A DNA stretch of 64,000 nt from contig WQYI01000002.1 in NCBI GenBank assembly GCA_009781315.1, positions 148,062 through 212,061 of the forward strand, in the 5' to 3' direction. Source of the DNA: Candidatus Endomicrobium embiratermitis. Lineage in GTDB: Bacteria; Elusimicrobiota; Endomicrobiia; Endomicrobiales; Endomicrobiaceae. Shown here in pieces: positions 18,892-25,943 of this stretch (the stretch's first letter is position 1; every line of letters begins with the position of its first letter). A program made the translations under genes and the position numbers. The notes beneath the pieces are model-generated. The model was not told where the DNA came from, did no database searches, and saw only the letters and a program-made list of their open reading frames with translations.

Positions 18892-19230
18892 ATGAAAGAA
18901 GCAATACATCCGAAATACGAGGAATGCACGGTATCGTGCGCCTGCGGTTATACTTTTAAAACGCGTTCAACGAAACCTTCCATTAAGCTGGAAATATGCT
19001 CTAACTGCCATCCATTTTTTACAGGTAAGCAGAAACTTATAGATACGGCCGGAAGAGTCGAGAAATTCCAGAAACGTTTTGCAAAAACCGAAGGCAAAAC
19101 CATAGTGAGAAAGAAAGCGGAAAAGAAAGTCCCGGCGCCTAGGAAAACTTCGGGAAAAATTCTTACGACTTCGCCTAAAAAAGCGAAGACTCCGGTAAAG
19201 AAAGACAAAGAAACAAAAGAAAAGAAATAG
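18892..19230 (+). CDS. rpmE: Ribosomal protein L31 with a long lysine-rich tail
   Basis: The first 70 residues are a canonical zinc-containing L31: [19 protein letters not shown] with C16 and C18, then CSNC with C36 and C39, and [20 protein letters not shown]. The protein continues for about 40 residues of K/P/T-rich low-complexity sequence, making 112 residues against roughly 70 usually. The tail probably contacts rRNA or is disordered (inference). GGAGACG lies before the ATG, a strong promoter lies upstream and a strong terminator downstream, so it is a single-gene unit. Confidence 0.95.
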   Translation: MKEAIHPKYEECTVSCACGYTFKTRSTKPSIKLEICSNCHPFFTGKQKLIDTAGRVEKFQKRFAKTEGKTIVRKKAEKKVPAPRKTSGKILTTSPKKAKTPVKKDKETKEKK

Positions 19231-19240
19231 TTTAATATAA

Positions 19241-19288
19241 AAAAATATGACAGAGGGTCTTTAAACAACCTCTGTCATATTTTTTTTT
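19241..19288 (+). terminator. Rho-independent terminator of rpmE
   Basis: Stem ATATGACAGAGG / CCTCTGTCATAT with a 12-base loop, flanked by A-run on the left and an eight-T run on the right. It directly abuts a second, longer hairpin. Confidence 0.92.
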
Positions 19289-19340
19289 CACCCTCACCCA
19301 ACCCTCTCCCTGATTAGGGATAGGGTTGGGTGAGGGTGAA
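19287..19340 (+). repeat. 24-bp inverted repeat with 6-base loop
   Basis: Left arm 19287-19310 begins TTCACCCTCACCCAACCC and right arm 19317-19340 is its reverse complement with one mismatch; the loop is TGATTA. The CCTCACCCAACCCTCTCCC string is a widespread kind of intergenic repeat in many bacteria. It separates rpmE from prfA. Confidence 0.9.
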
Positions 19341-19365
19341 ATGAATCATTTTTAAGGGTGAAAAT

Positions 19366-20436
19366 ATGTTTTTGGAAAAACTTAAATCGTTAAACGAACA
19401 ATTTAAAGAAGTTGAAAAAAAGCTCGGGGATCCTTCAATCGTCGCAAATCAGGAAGAATACCGCGAGCTTACAAAACAACATTCTTATCTTTTGCCTCTT
19501 TCGGAAAAATATAGCGAATATTCGAAACTTTTGTCGGACATAAAAGATGTCGAGGAATTGAAAAAATCCAATGACAGCGAAATAAAAGAAATGGCTTTGG
19601 CGGAATATGACGATTTGATAAGCAAAAGAGAAAAGACGGAAGCAGAAATAAAAGTTTTGCTTATACCTCCCGACCCTAATGAAAATAAGAACATCATAAT
19701 TGAAATCCGCGCCGGTACGGGCGGCGAAGAAGCCGCGTTATTTGTCGGCGATTTATTTAGAATGTACACGAGATTTGCCGAAAGAAACGGCTGGAAATAC
19801 GAGGTTATGGATTCAAACCCTACGGGACTGGGCGGTTATAAAGAAGTAATTTTTGAAGTCTCGGGCAACAGAGTCTGGCGTTATTTTAAATTTGAACGCG
19901 GCGCCCACAGAGTGCAGCGCGTGCCTGAAACCGAAGCTTCGGGCAGGGTGCATACTTCGGCTGTGACGGTTGCCGTTCTTCCCGAAGCCGAAGAAGTCGA
20001 TGTTGAAATTAAAACGGACGAATTACGTATCGATACTTACAGGGCAAGCGGAGCCGGCGGGCAGCATGTAAATAAAACCGATTCCGCTATAAGAATTACC
20101 CATTTGCCGACAGGCCTTGTAGTCGCGTGTCAGGACGAACGCAGCCAGATAAAAAACAGGGCAAAAGCGTTTAAAGTTTTAAGGGCAAAGCTTTACGAGC
20201 AGAAAGTTCTTGAACATGAAAAAAAGCTGGCAGGCGAAAGAAAACAGCAGGTAGGCACCGGAGACAGGTCTGAAAAAATAAGAACTTACAATTTTCCGCA
20301 AAACAGGATAACCGATCACAGGATAGGATACAGCGTTTATAATATCGGCGAAGTCATGGACGGAGATTTGTCCGAACTTGTCAATAAACTGATTGAAGCC
20401 GATACGGAACGGCAATTAACAATTAATAATGAATAA
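19366..20436 (+). CDS. prfA: Peptide chain release factor 1
   Basis: A 356-residue RF1 of normal length that terminates at UAA and UAG. The P-x-T anticodon-like motif is PET ([18 protein letters not shown]) and the GGQ catalytic motif lies in [21 protein letters not shown]. prmC, the methyltransferase for the GGQ glutamine, is next downstream, the common pairing. An unusual point is that the last eight codons (RQLTINNE) and the stop are formed by an AACGGCAATTAACAATTAAT word string of the same type as the AT-rich intergenic elements. The C-terminus thus appears to have been rewritten by a repeat. Confidence 0.97.
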   Translation: MFLEKLKSLNEQFKEVEKKLGDPSIVANQEEYRELTKQHSYLLPLSEKYSEYSKLLSDIKDVEELKKSNDSEIKEMALAEYDDLISKREKTEAEIKVLLIPPDPNENKNIIIEIRAGTGGEEAALFVGDLFRMYTRFAERNGWKYEVMDSNPTGLGGYKEVIFEVSGNRVWRYFKFERGAHRVQRVPETEASGRVHTSAVTVAVLPEAEEVDVEIKTDELRIDTYRASGAGGQHVNKTDSAIRITHLPTGLVVACQDERSQIKNRAKAFKVLRAKLYEQKVLEHEKKLAGERKQQVGTGDRSEKIRTYNFPQNRITDHRIGYSVYNIGEVMDGDLSELVNKLIEADTERQLTINNE

Positions 20437-20443
20437 TTAACGC
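20413..20443 (+). repeat. AT-rich word string overlapping the prfA 3' end
   Basis: GAACGGCAATTAACAATTAA continuing with TAATGAATAATTAACG matches the left ends of the AT-rich elements at 7696 and 40142. The prfA stop codon lies inside it. No full right arm is seen. Confidence 0.55.
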
Positions 20444-20468
20444 TTAATCGTATCGCCCGAGGAATTAG

Positions 20469-21425
20469 ATGATGAAACAATCCAGAGACGTTTACTCGGT
20501 ATTAAAATACGCCGTTCAACTATTGACGGATAGCGGATTATCAGACGCCAAAGCTTCCGCCGAAACACTTTTAAGTTTTGTTTTAAACACAAGCCGTTCA
20601 AAGCTTCCTTTGATAAGAAACCAAAAACTTTCCGAAAAAGAAATCAGCGTTTTTAACGATTATATTTTAAGACGTTCTAAAAGAGAACCCGCGGCTTACA
20701 TAACCGGTTTTTGCGGTTTTATGGGATATGAGTTTTCGGTAAATAAAAACGTTTTGATACCGCGCCCGGAAACAGAACTTTTGGTTGAAGAAGTTTTAAA
20801 ACTTAAATACAGTTATTCTTGTCATTCCGGGCTTGACCCGGAATCCATTGTTTCTAAAAACAATTCTTTATTCCTTAAGTTTTTAAAAAATGCTAACGTG
20901 GATTCCCGCTTTTGCGGGAATGACGGCAAAGTTGTTTTGGATTTATGCACGGGATCCGGCTGCATAGCCGTAAGTCTGGCAAAATCCGGTTTATTTGAAA
21001 AAATTACAGCCGCGGATATAAGCGATAAAGCTTTGGAAACGGCCGTTAAAAATGCGGATTTAAACGGTGTAAAAAATATAGAGTTTATAAAAAGCGATGT
21101 CTTTGAAAATCTTGCCGGAAGAAAATTTGATATAATTGTTTCAAATCCTCCTTATATTTCACAGGAAGAGCGTGAACGGCTTGAGCCGGAGCTCGGCTTT
21201 GAACCTGTAATTGCTCTTATCGCTCCGAATGACGGTCTGTTTTTTTACAGGAAAATAGCAGAGCAGGCGAAACTATATTTGAATCAGGGCGGAATTATTT
21301 TACTTGAATTAAACGCGAATAAATCCGCTGAAATAAAAAAGATATTTCAGGACGCCGGGTTTGAAGACGTCAAAATAATAAAAGACTATTCTGATCTGGA
21401 CAGAATATTAAAAATAAGGACATAA
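20469..21425 (+). CDS. prmC: Release factor glutamine methyltransferase PrmC with in-frame repeat insertion
   Basis: PrmC methylates the GGQ glutamine of RF1 and RF2 using SAM. The protein (318 residues) has the N-terminal helical domain, PRPETELLVEEVL, the SAM site VLDLCTGSGCIAVSLA and the catalytic NPPYIS motif. Between ELLVEEVLKL and the SAM motif lies an extra segment of about 36 residues starting at about residue 117. It reads SCHSGLDPESIVSK ... DSRFCGNDG and is the translation of a palindromic element (20820-20925). The frame stays open through it. By family structure this loop precedes the SAM-binding strand, so the insertion may be tolerated as a surface loop. Start ATG 20469, with AGGAATTAG upstream; an ATG at 20472 is equally possible. 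Confidence 0.93.
   Translation: MMKQSRDVYSVLKYAVQLLTDSGLSDAKASAETLLSFVLNTSRSKLPLIRNQKLSEKEISVFNDYILRRSKREPAAYITGFCGFMGYEFSVNKNVLIPRPETELLVEEVLKLKYSYSCHSGLDPESIVSKNNSLFLKFLKNANVDSRFCGNDGKVVLDLCTGSGCIAVSLAKSGLFEKITAADISDKALETAVKNADLNGVKNIEFIKSDVFENLAGRKFDIIVSNPPYISQEERERLEPELGFEPVIALIAPNDGLFFYRKIAEQAKLYLNQGGIILLELNANKSAEIKKIFQDAGFEDVKIIKDYSDLDRILKIRT
20820..20925 (+). repeat. TGTCAT-type palindromic element inside prmC
   Basis: It begins TGTCATTCCGGGCTTGACC and ends with stem ATTCCCGC/GCGGGAAT followed by GACG. The first 30 bases are identical to the intergenic copy at 15913, and the interior is similar. It has no stop codon in the prmC frame. Confidence 0.92.
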
Positions 21426-21426
21426 T

Positions 21427-22680
21427 GTGGATAAAATAATAATTAACGGCGGCAGAAAATTAAAAGGCGAAGTAAAAATATCAGGATCAAAAAATTCGGC
21501 TTTGCCGATATTGTTTGCTTCTCTTTTAACGGACGAGCCTGTTGCCATTACAAACGTACCGTCTCTTGCCGATATAGATACGACGATAGATTTTCTGAAT
21601 TTCATAGGCAAAAAAAGCGTTAAAAAGGGAAATACGTTTAAAGCTTTGTCTTCCGGAAAATACAAGCACATTGCTCCTTACGATTTGGTAAGAAAAATGC
21701 GCGCGAGCGTTTTGATAATGGGGCCTCTTTTGGCAAGGCTGAATAAGGTGGACGTTTCTCTGCCCGGAGGCTGCGCGATAGGCGCAAGACCCATAGATAT
21801 TCATCTTGAAGCTTTTAAAAAACTCGGCGTGAAGATAGAAGTCGAAGGAGGGTACGTAAAAACTTCTTGTGAAAACGGTTTATGCGGAGCGGATATAAAG
21901 TTCAGGTTTCCGAGCGTCGGAGCAACGGAAAACTTAATGCTTGCCGCAGTTTTGGCAAAAGGAACAACAAGAATAATAAACGCCGCTAAAGAACCCGAAA
22001 TCGAAGATTTGGCTGATATTTTAAACAAAATGGGCGCGAAAGTTTCAGGCGCCGGTTCTAAAACCATAACAATAGAAGGAACGGACAAACTTCACGGCTG
22101 CAAACATAAAGTTATTCCGGACAGAATAGAAGCAGCCACTTATTTGATTGCAGCGGCTATTACAAAAGGCGAGATACTTCTTAAGGATGTAAATCCCAAG
22201 CATGTTAAAGCGGTTACGGACAAACTTAAAAAAGCAGGGATGTTTATTAAAGAGACTGAAAATACCGTTTACGCGAAATGGGTTAAAAATTTAAAGCCGC
22301 GCGATATAAGCACTGAAGTTTACCCGGGATTTCCTACCGACGTTCAGGCGCAGTGGATGGCTTTAATGTGCCTGTTGAAAGGCAAATCATGCATACAGGA
22401 AAATGTTTTTGAAAACAGGTTTTTGCATGTTGCTGAGCTCCAAAGGTTTGGAGCGGATTTAACCGTGGACGGCAAACTGGTTGGCATAAAAGGCGTGGAA
22501 AAACTTTCGGGCGCTCCGGTCATGGTTTCCGATTTAAGAGCCGGTGCTGCATTGGTTTTGGCAGGTCTTGCGGCTGAGGGGAAGACTGTTGTTTCAAGGA
22601 TTTATCATCTTGACAGAGGATATGAATTTTTGGAAAAAAAATTTAAAAAACTCGGAGCGGATATAAAAAGAACAAAATAA
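21427..22680 (+). CDS. murA: UDP-N-acetylglucosamine 1-carboxyvinyltransferase
   Basis: A 417-residue MurA, which adds enolpyruvate from PEP to UDP-GlcNAc, the first committed step of peptidoglycan precursor synthesis. Typical features are GGRKLKGEVKISGSKNSALPI at the N-terminus, the catalytic cysteine C116 in LPGGCAIGARPIDIH, and FPTDVQAQW further on. The presence of Cys rather than Asp predicts fosfomycin sensitivity for this enzyme. The start is a GTG at 21427, one base after the prmC stop; the overlapping ATG at 21425 is out of frame and hits a stop at once. The next unit (tRNA) has its own promoter. Confidence 0.96.
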   Translation: MDKIIINGGRKLKGEVKISGSKNSALPILFASLLTDEPVAITNVPSLADIDTTIDFLNFIGKKSVKKGNTFKALSSGKYKHIAPYDLVRKMRASVLIMGPLLARLNKVDVSLPGGCAIGARPIDIHLEAFKKLGVKIEVEGGYVKTSCENGLCGADIKFRFPSVGATENLMLAAVLAKGTTRIINAAKEPEIEDLADILNKMGAKVSGAGSKTITIEGTDKLHGCKHKVIPDRIEAATYLIAAAITKGEILLKDVNPKHVKAVTDKLKKAGMFIKETENTVYAKWVKNLKPRDISTEVYPGFPTDVQAQWMALMCLLKGKSCIQENVFENRFLHVAELQRFGADLTVDGKLVGIKGVEKLSGAPVMVSDLRAGAALVLAGLAAEGKTVVSRIYHLDRGYEFLEKKFKKLGADIKRTK

Positions 22681-22686
22681 CCGCTG

Positions 22687-22715
22687 TTGACTTCAAAAGT
22701 ATTTTTAAGTATAAT
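22687..22715 (+). promoter_or_regulatory. Predicted sigma-70 promoter of the tRNA pair
   Basis: TTGACT (22687-22692) and a perfect TATAAT (22710-22715) are 17 bases apart and 17 bases ahead of the first tRNA. Confidence 0.75.
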
Positions 22716-22732
22716 TTGCGGACATTTCAGGC

Positions 22733-22806
22733 GGGCCTGTAGCTCAGTTGGTTAGAGCACTCGACTCATAATCGAATGGTCGTAGGTTCAAGTCCTACCA
22801 GGCCCA
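22733..22806 (+). tRNA. tRNA with CAT anticodon, probably tRNA-Ile2 (lysidine type)
   Basis: A full cloverleaf is seen: acceptor GGGCCTG/CAGGCCC with discriminator A, D arm AGCTCAGTTGGTTAGAGC, anticodon loop CTCATAA, T arm GTAGGTTCAAGTCCTAC. CCA is not encoded. The anticodon region ACTCATAATCG...TGGTC resembles bacterial minor isoleucine tRNA, in which C34 is changed to lysidine by TilS; elongator methionine is the alternative. It is followed by a small terminator. Confidence 0.9.
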
Positions 22807-22829
22807 ATTAATAAATAAAAAATACAAAT

Positions 22830-22857
22830 AACTCTTGAGAAATCAAGGGTTTTTTTT
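22830..22857 (+). terminator. Rho-independent terminator after the first tRNA
   Basis: AACTCTTGA, loop GAAA, TCAAGGGTT and a T-run of about eight. Confidence 0.8.
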
Positions 22858-22900
22858 ATGCTTAGTATATGCTATAATTTTGCATTATTAAATAAAAAAC

Positions 22901-22972
22901 GGGTATGTAGCTCAGCGGAAGAGCACTCGCCTCACACGCGAGTGGCCACAGGTTCGAACCCTGTCATACCCA
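22901..22972 (+). tRNA. tRNA-Val (CAC anticodon)
   Basis: Cloverleaf with acceptor GGGTATG/CATACCC, discriminator A, anticodon stem CTCGC/GCGAG around loop CTCACAC (anticodon CAC) and T arm CACAGGTTCGAACCCTGT... . CCA is not encoded. The last 17 bases recur at 23062-23078. TATAAT at 22873-22878 may serve as its -10 box. Confidence 0.92.
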
Positions 22973-23061
22973 TTATACGCTGTAAGCGTATGGGTATGGT
23001 TCAGAAGGGCTACTAAAATATTGTTTTTGCTTTTGAAGCCATTGACTTGTGGCAAAGACGA

Positions 23062-23078
23062 GAACCCTGTCATACCCA
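23062..23078 (+). repeat. Direct repeat of the tRNA-Val 3' end
   Basis: GAACCCTGTCATACCCA matches 22956-22972 exactly, 106 bases downstream. A 3'-end tRNA duplication is the classic mark left by tRNA-targeting integrases (attL/attR) or by short tRNA-end duplication. The spacer holds no gene. Confidence 0.8.
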
Positions 23079-23107
23079 GTTTTTGCTTCATCTTTTAATA
23101 AAATGCT

Positions 23108-23136
23108 TTGCAAAAGTTTTATTCAAAATTTATGAT
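23108..23136 (+). promoter_or_regulatory. Predicted sigma-70 promoter of the zinc-ribbon gene
   Basis: TTGCAA (23108-23113), 17 bases, TATGAT (23131-23136), about 18 bases before the ATG at 23155 with GTAGAGG between. Confidence 0.55.
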
Positions 23137-23154
23137 ATATTTGTAGAGGTATAA

Positions 23155-23865
23155 ATGGAAAATTTAAAACAGGATTTGGAGTTGTTGTATAATCTTCAGG
23201 AGTATGATATTAAAATTGCCGCTTTGAGAAATCATATAGCCGGTATTCCTGTCATAATATCCTCAAAGCAAAAAGAAATTGAAAATAAAAAAACCGAAAT
23301 CGAAGTAAAAAAGAAAGATTTTGTGGATTTAAATTCATTGAAAAAGGAAAAAGAAGCTTTGCTTGATTCTAAGGAAAAAGCTATTGCTAAAAATTCAATG
23401 GAACTTAACAGCGTGAAATCAAACGATACTTATAAAGCTTTGCTTTTGGAAATTGAAAAAGCGAAAGCGGATAAAAGCGTTGTTGAGGATGAGATATTGG
23501 AACTTATGCTTAAAATAGATTCCGAGTCTTCGATTGTAAAAAATGCGGAAAACGATTTTAAAAATTTTGAACAGAAGCTAAAATCCGAAATAACAGAACT
23601 TGAAAATTCAGTAAAAAAAGACGAGGAATCAATAGCGGGCATTGAAAAAGAAAGGGAAGAATATAAACATAAAGTCAGCCCAAAAATTTTGGAACAATAT
23701 GAGAGAATCCGCGAAGGCAGAGACGGGCAGGGTATAGTTCTTGTCGACGGAGAAAGCTGCGGCGGATGCAGCATGGTTTTAAGGCCTCAGCTTATAAACC
23801 AGGCTCATAAATGTAATGAGCTTGTATTTTGCGACAATTGTTCAAGAATACTCCTAAAGAAATAA
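23155..23865 (+). CDS. Coiled-coil protein with C4 zinc ribbon (FlgZ/CT398-like family)
   Basis: A 236-residue protein whose first 170 residues are a long, highly charged antiparallel coiled coil. It ends in a C4 zinc ribbon (C-G-G-C ... FCDNC, two CxxC pairs), preceded by the conserved YERIREGRDG segment. This is the architecture of the CT398/HP0958 family, linked in some bacteria to type III secretion, flagella or RNA binding; its role outside those systems is unknown. It lies upstream of rnpB on the same strand, an arrangement seen in other bacteria. GTAGAGG precedes the ATG. Confidence 0.85.
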   Translation: MENLKQDLELLYNLQEYDIKIAALRNHIAGIPVIISSKQKEIENKKTEIEVKKKDFVDLNSLKKEKEALLDSKEKAIAKNSMELNSVKSNDTYKALLLEIEKAKADKSVVEDEILELMLKIDSESSIVKNAENDFKNFEQKLKSEITELENSVKKDEESIAGIEKEREEYKHKVSPKILEQYERIREGRDGQGIVLVDGESCGGCSMVLRPQLINQAHKCNELVFCDNCSRILLKK

Positions 23866-23996
23866 TAATTAACAAATAACAATGAACAATTGTAGGTTTT
23901 GCGTAAGTGAAATATAATTAATTAGTTTTTTCAGGGAGAAAGTTTCAGTAAAAACACAATAATTGTTAACTGTTAATTGTAAATTATTAATTGTAG
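23866..23996 (+). repeat. AT-rich palindromic element before rnpB
   Basis: The left part (TAATTAACAAATAACAATG) pairs with the right part (TTGTTAACTGTTAATTG, TAAATTATTAATTG) around a more complex centre containing GTAGGTTTTGCGTAAGTG. It has the same words as 7696-7785 and 24344-24450, so rnpB is bracketed by two such elements. Confidence 0.7.
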
Positions 23997-24001
23997 TTAA
24001 A

Positions 24002-24342
24002 TAGGCGGATTGCAATCGCTTTGCTTTATGTGTTTGCAAAGAGGAAAGTCCGAACTTTACCGGCGTTAAGAAACTTTGTTTCTAACGCCGAAAACGGTAG
24101 CAGGCAATTCCTGCGGCTCGCAAGAGTAAAGGTGCGAACAGAGACGCTTTTGCCGGAAACGGCAAAAGTATCCTCGTCAGAGGATAAGTTTTTGCGGCAA
24201 CGCGAAAATTGAAACGGCTAAATCCTTACCGGAAAGCAAGGCCGAAGTATGGCCGCTTGACCGTTAAAAGCGATTTTAACGGCAGAGAAATGATTGCGCT
24301 TCGGGAAACCGGAGACAGAATTCGGTGTATAATCCGCCTTTT
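24002..24342 (+). ncRNA. rnpB: RNase P RNA (bacterial class A-like)
   Basis: The catalytic RNA that matures tRNA 5' ends. The universally conserved P4 segments are present: GAGGAAAGTCCGAAC near the 5' end and ACAGAATTCGGTGTAT near the 3' end. GTAGCAGGCAATTCCTGC and GGAAACCGGAG lie between, and the terminal helix pairs AGGCGGATT with AATCCGCCT. The ~341-base length is in the normal range. The small frame at 24021-24212 across it is not a gene. A T-run follows, then an AACGACAG motif that starts the next repeat element. Confidence 0.96.
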
Positions 24343-24343
24343 T

Positions 24344-24450
24344 AACGACAGTGTACAATTTACAGATAACAATTAACAATTAAAAAGCTATGTTGTCGTT
24401 AATTGTAATTTGTAAATTGTTATTTGTTAATTGTAAACTGAAAACTGAAA
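24344..24450 (+). repeat. AT-rich palindromic element between rnpB and the TSUP gene
   Basis: Begins AACGACAGTG directly after the rnpB T-run. The left arm TACAATTTACAGATAACAAT, then TAACAATTAA, faces TTAATTGTAATTTGTAAATTG and TTATTTGTTAATTG. The centre is AAAGCTATGTTGTCGTT. The right end trails off into AAACTGAAAACTGAAAA, three bases before the next ATG. Confidence 0.78.
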
Positions 24451-24452
24451 AA

Positions 24453-24806
24453 ATGAACATATTAACTTGTTTAGGTATTGGTCTTGCCGGCGGGATTTTA
24501 AGCGGGCTTATGGGCGTCGGCGGGGGAATAGTTTTAATCCCTCTTATGATTATCTTTCTCAAAATGACGCAGCATCAGGCGCAGGGCACGTCTCTTGCCA
24601 TAATAATGCTGAGTTTTGTTTCAATGATGGTTTATTATAAAAAAGGACACGTCAATTTGGGAATAGCCGCTTTAATAGGAGTCGGTTTTATTGTCGGCGG
24701 CTTAATCGGGGCTTATTTTGCGACTTCTTTGCCCGAGCACGTTTTAAAAAAATGTTTTGCCGTTTTTCTTCTTATAGTCGCTTTCAAAATGCTGTTTTTC
24801 AAATAG
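24453..24806 (+). CDS. Half-size TSUP (TauE/SafE) membrane permease
   Basis: A 117-residue protein with about four hydrophobic helices. It carries the glycine-rich TSUP signature GLAGGILSGLMGVGGGIVLIP and GHVNLGIAALIGVGFIVGGLIGAYFA. TSUP proteins export sulfite, sulfonates and other small anions, and full-length members have two such repeats; this is one repeat and would need to dimerise. The frame is open from 24390, but those codons translate repeat DNA, so the ATG at 24453 is chosen; no Shine-Dalgarno is present. It precedes the dcw cluster with a 12-base gap. Confidence 0.82.
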   Translation: MNILTCLGIGLAGGILSGLMGVGGGIVLIPLMIIFLKMTQHQAQGTSLAIIMLSFVSMMVYYKKGHVNLGIAALIGVGFIVGGLIGAYFATSLPEHVLKKCFAVFLLIVAFKMLFFK

Positions 24807-24818
24807 GCGTATATACAA

Positions 24819-25694
24819 ATGTATCATATCTCGGTTATGCCTTCGGAATCGTCTCAATATCTTGTCAACAATCCGCGCGGAACATACGTCGATTGTACGT
24901 TCGGAGGCGGCGGTCACACTTTTTACCTGCTTGAAAAACATAAAGATATTAAAATTATAGCTTTCGACTGGGACGACGATGCTTTCGGACAGTTTAAGGA
25001 AAAAGAAGAATCTTTCTCGGGCAGAGCGGTTTTTATAAGAGACAATTTTAAGAATATTAAAAACGCTTTGGCGCAAAAAGGCATTTATAAAGTCGACGGA
25101 ATTTTGGCCGATATAGGAGTTTCGTCAAAACAGTTTGACGACGCGGAAAGAGGTTTTTCTTTTAATTCCAAAGTTTTGGATATGAGGATGGATTTAAGAA
25201 ATCCTCTTACGGCAAAAGAGATCGTGAACAAATACGGCGAAGAAGCTATGGCTGATATTTTTTATAAATACGGCGAAGAGCGTTTTTCAAGGCAAATAGC
25301 CAAAGCGATAGCGGCCCGCAGAAAAAAAGGTACGATTAATACGGCGCAGGAACTGCAGGACATAATACGCTCCGTTAAAAGACCCGAAGGTAAAATAAAC
25401 CCCGCGACGAAAGTTTTCCAGGCTTTAAGAATTTTTGTGAACGCCGAACTCGATAATCTCGAAACTCTGCTTAACGATACGCCTTCAATTTTAAATAACG
25501 GCGGAAGAATAGTCATAATAAGCTTTCATTCCCTTGAAGACAGAATTGTGAAACAAAATTTCAGACAAAACGCTTCCGATGATGTTTATAAAATACTGAC
25601 AAAAAAAGTGGTTACGTCGTCCGATGATGAAATAAAAAGTAATCCGCGTTCAAGGAGCGCAAAAATAAGGGCTGCGGAGAGAATTAATGTATAA
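24819..25694 (+). CDS. rsmH: 16S rRNA (cytosine-1402-N4) methyltransferase RsmH
   Basis: A 291-residue SAM-dependent enzyme that methylates C1402 of 16S rRNA. The first residues (YHISVMPSESSQYL) match the family's HxxVM(L)xE start, though with S in place of the usual L. The SAM motif is YVDCTFGGGGHTFYLL. DFGVSS is replaced by the equivalent DIGVSSKQFDDAERGFSF, and NELDNLE-like NAELDNLETLL and ISFHSLEDRIVKQNF follow. It opens the dcw cluster; the usual preceding gene mraZ is absent. It overlaps ftsL by eight bases. Confidence 0.95.
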   Translation: MYHISVMPSESSQYLVNNPRGTYVDCTFGGGGHTFYLLEKHKDIKIIAFDWDDDAFGQFKEKEESFSGRAVFIRDNFKNIKNALAQKGIYKVDGILADIGVSSKQFDDAERGFSFNSKVLDMRMDLRNPLTAKEIVNKYGEEAMADIFYKYGEERFSRQIAKAIAARRKKGTINTAQELQDIIRSVKRPEGKINPATKVFQALRIFVNAELDNLETLLNDTPSILNNGGRIVIISFHSLEDRIVKQNFRQNASDDVYKILTKKVVTSSDDEIKSNPRSRSAKIRAAERINV

Positions 25695-25938
25695 ACCCGT
25701 ATTATTTTTAATACTTGTGTCTTTGGGAATCTTTGTTTATATCTGGCAGCAGACTACAGCCGTACGGCTTGAATATAAAGTAAACGCTTTGCATGCCAAA
25801 TACAATATAATTAACGCCGAAAACGATTCCCTGAAGTTCAGGATTAACGCCATTTTGGCCCTTGAAAAAATGGACAAAATAGCCAAAGAAAAAAAATTAT
25901 TTAGGCCGGATGAAAAATCCATAGTGTATATCGAATAA
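25687..25938 (+). CDS. ftsL: Cell division protein FtsL-like
   Basis: An 83-residue bitopic protein: one N-terminal helix (about 4-20) followed by a heptad-like coiled coil (VRLEYKVNALHAKYNIINAENDSLKFRI) and a short tail (EKMDKIAKEKKLFRPDE). Size, topology and position between rsmH and ftsI identify it as FtsL, which with FtsB and FtsQ regulates FtsW/FtsI at the septum. Sequence identity in this family is low, so the call depends on context. No ftsQ is found in the window. Confidence 0.82.
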   Translation: MYKPVLFLILVSLGIFVYIWQQTTAVRLEYKVNALHAKYNIINAENDSLKFRINAILALEKMDKIAKEKKLFRPDEKSIVYIE

Positions 25939-25943
25939 ATAAA

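Noticed and set aside
24021..24212. 63-codon ORF
   Set aside because: It lies wholly within the RNase P RNA, whose conserved P4 and terminal helices explain the sequence.
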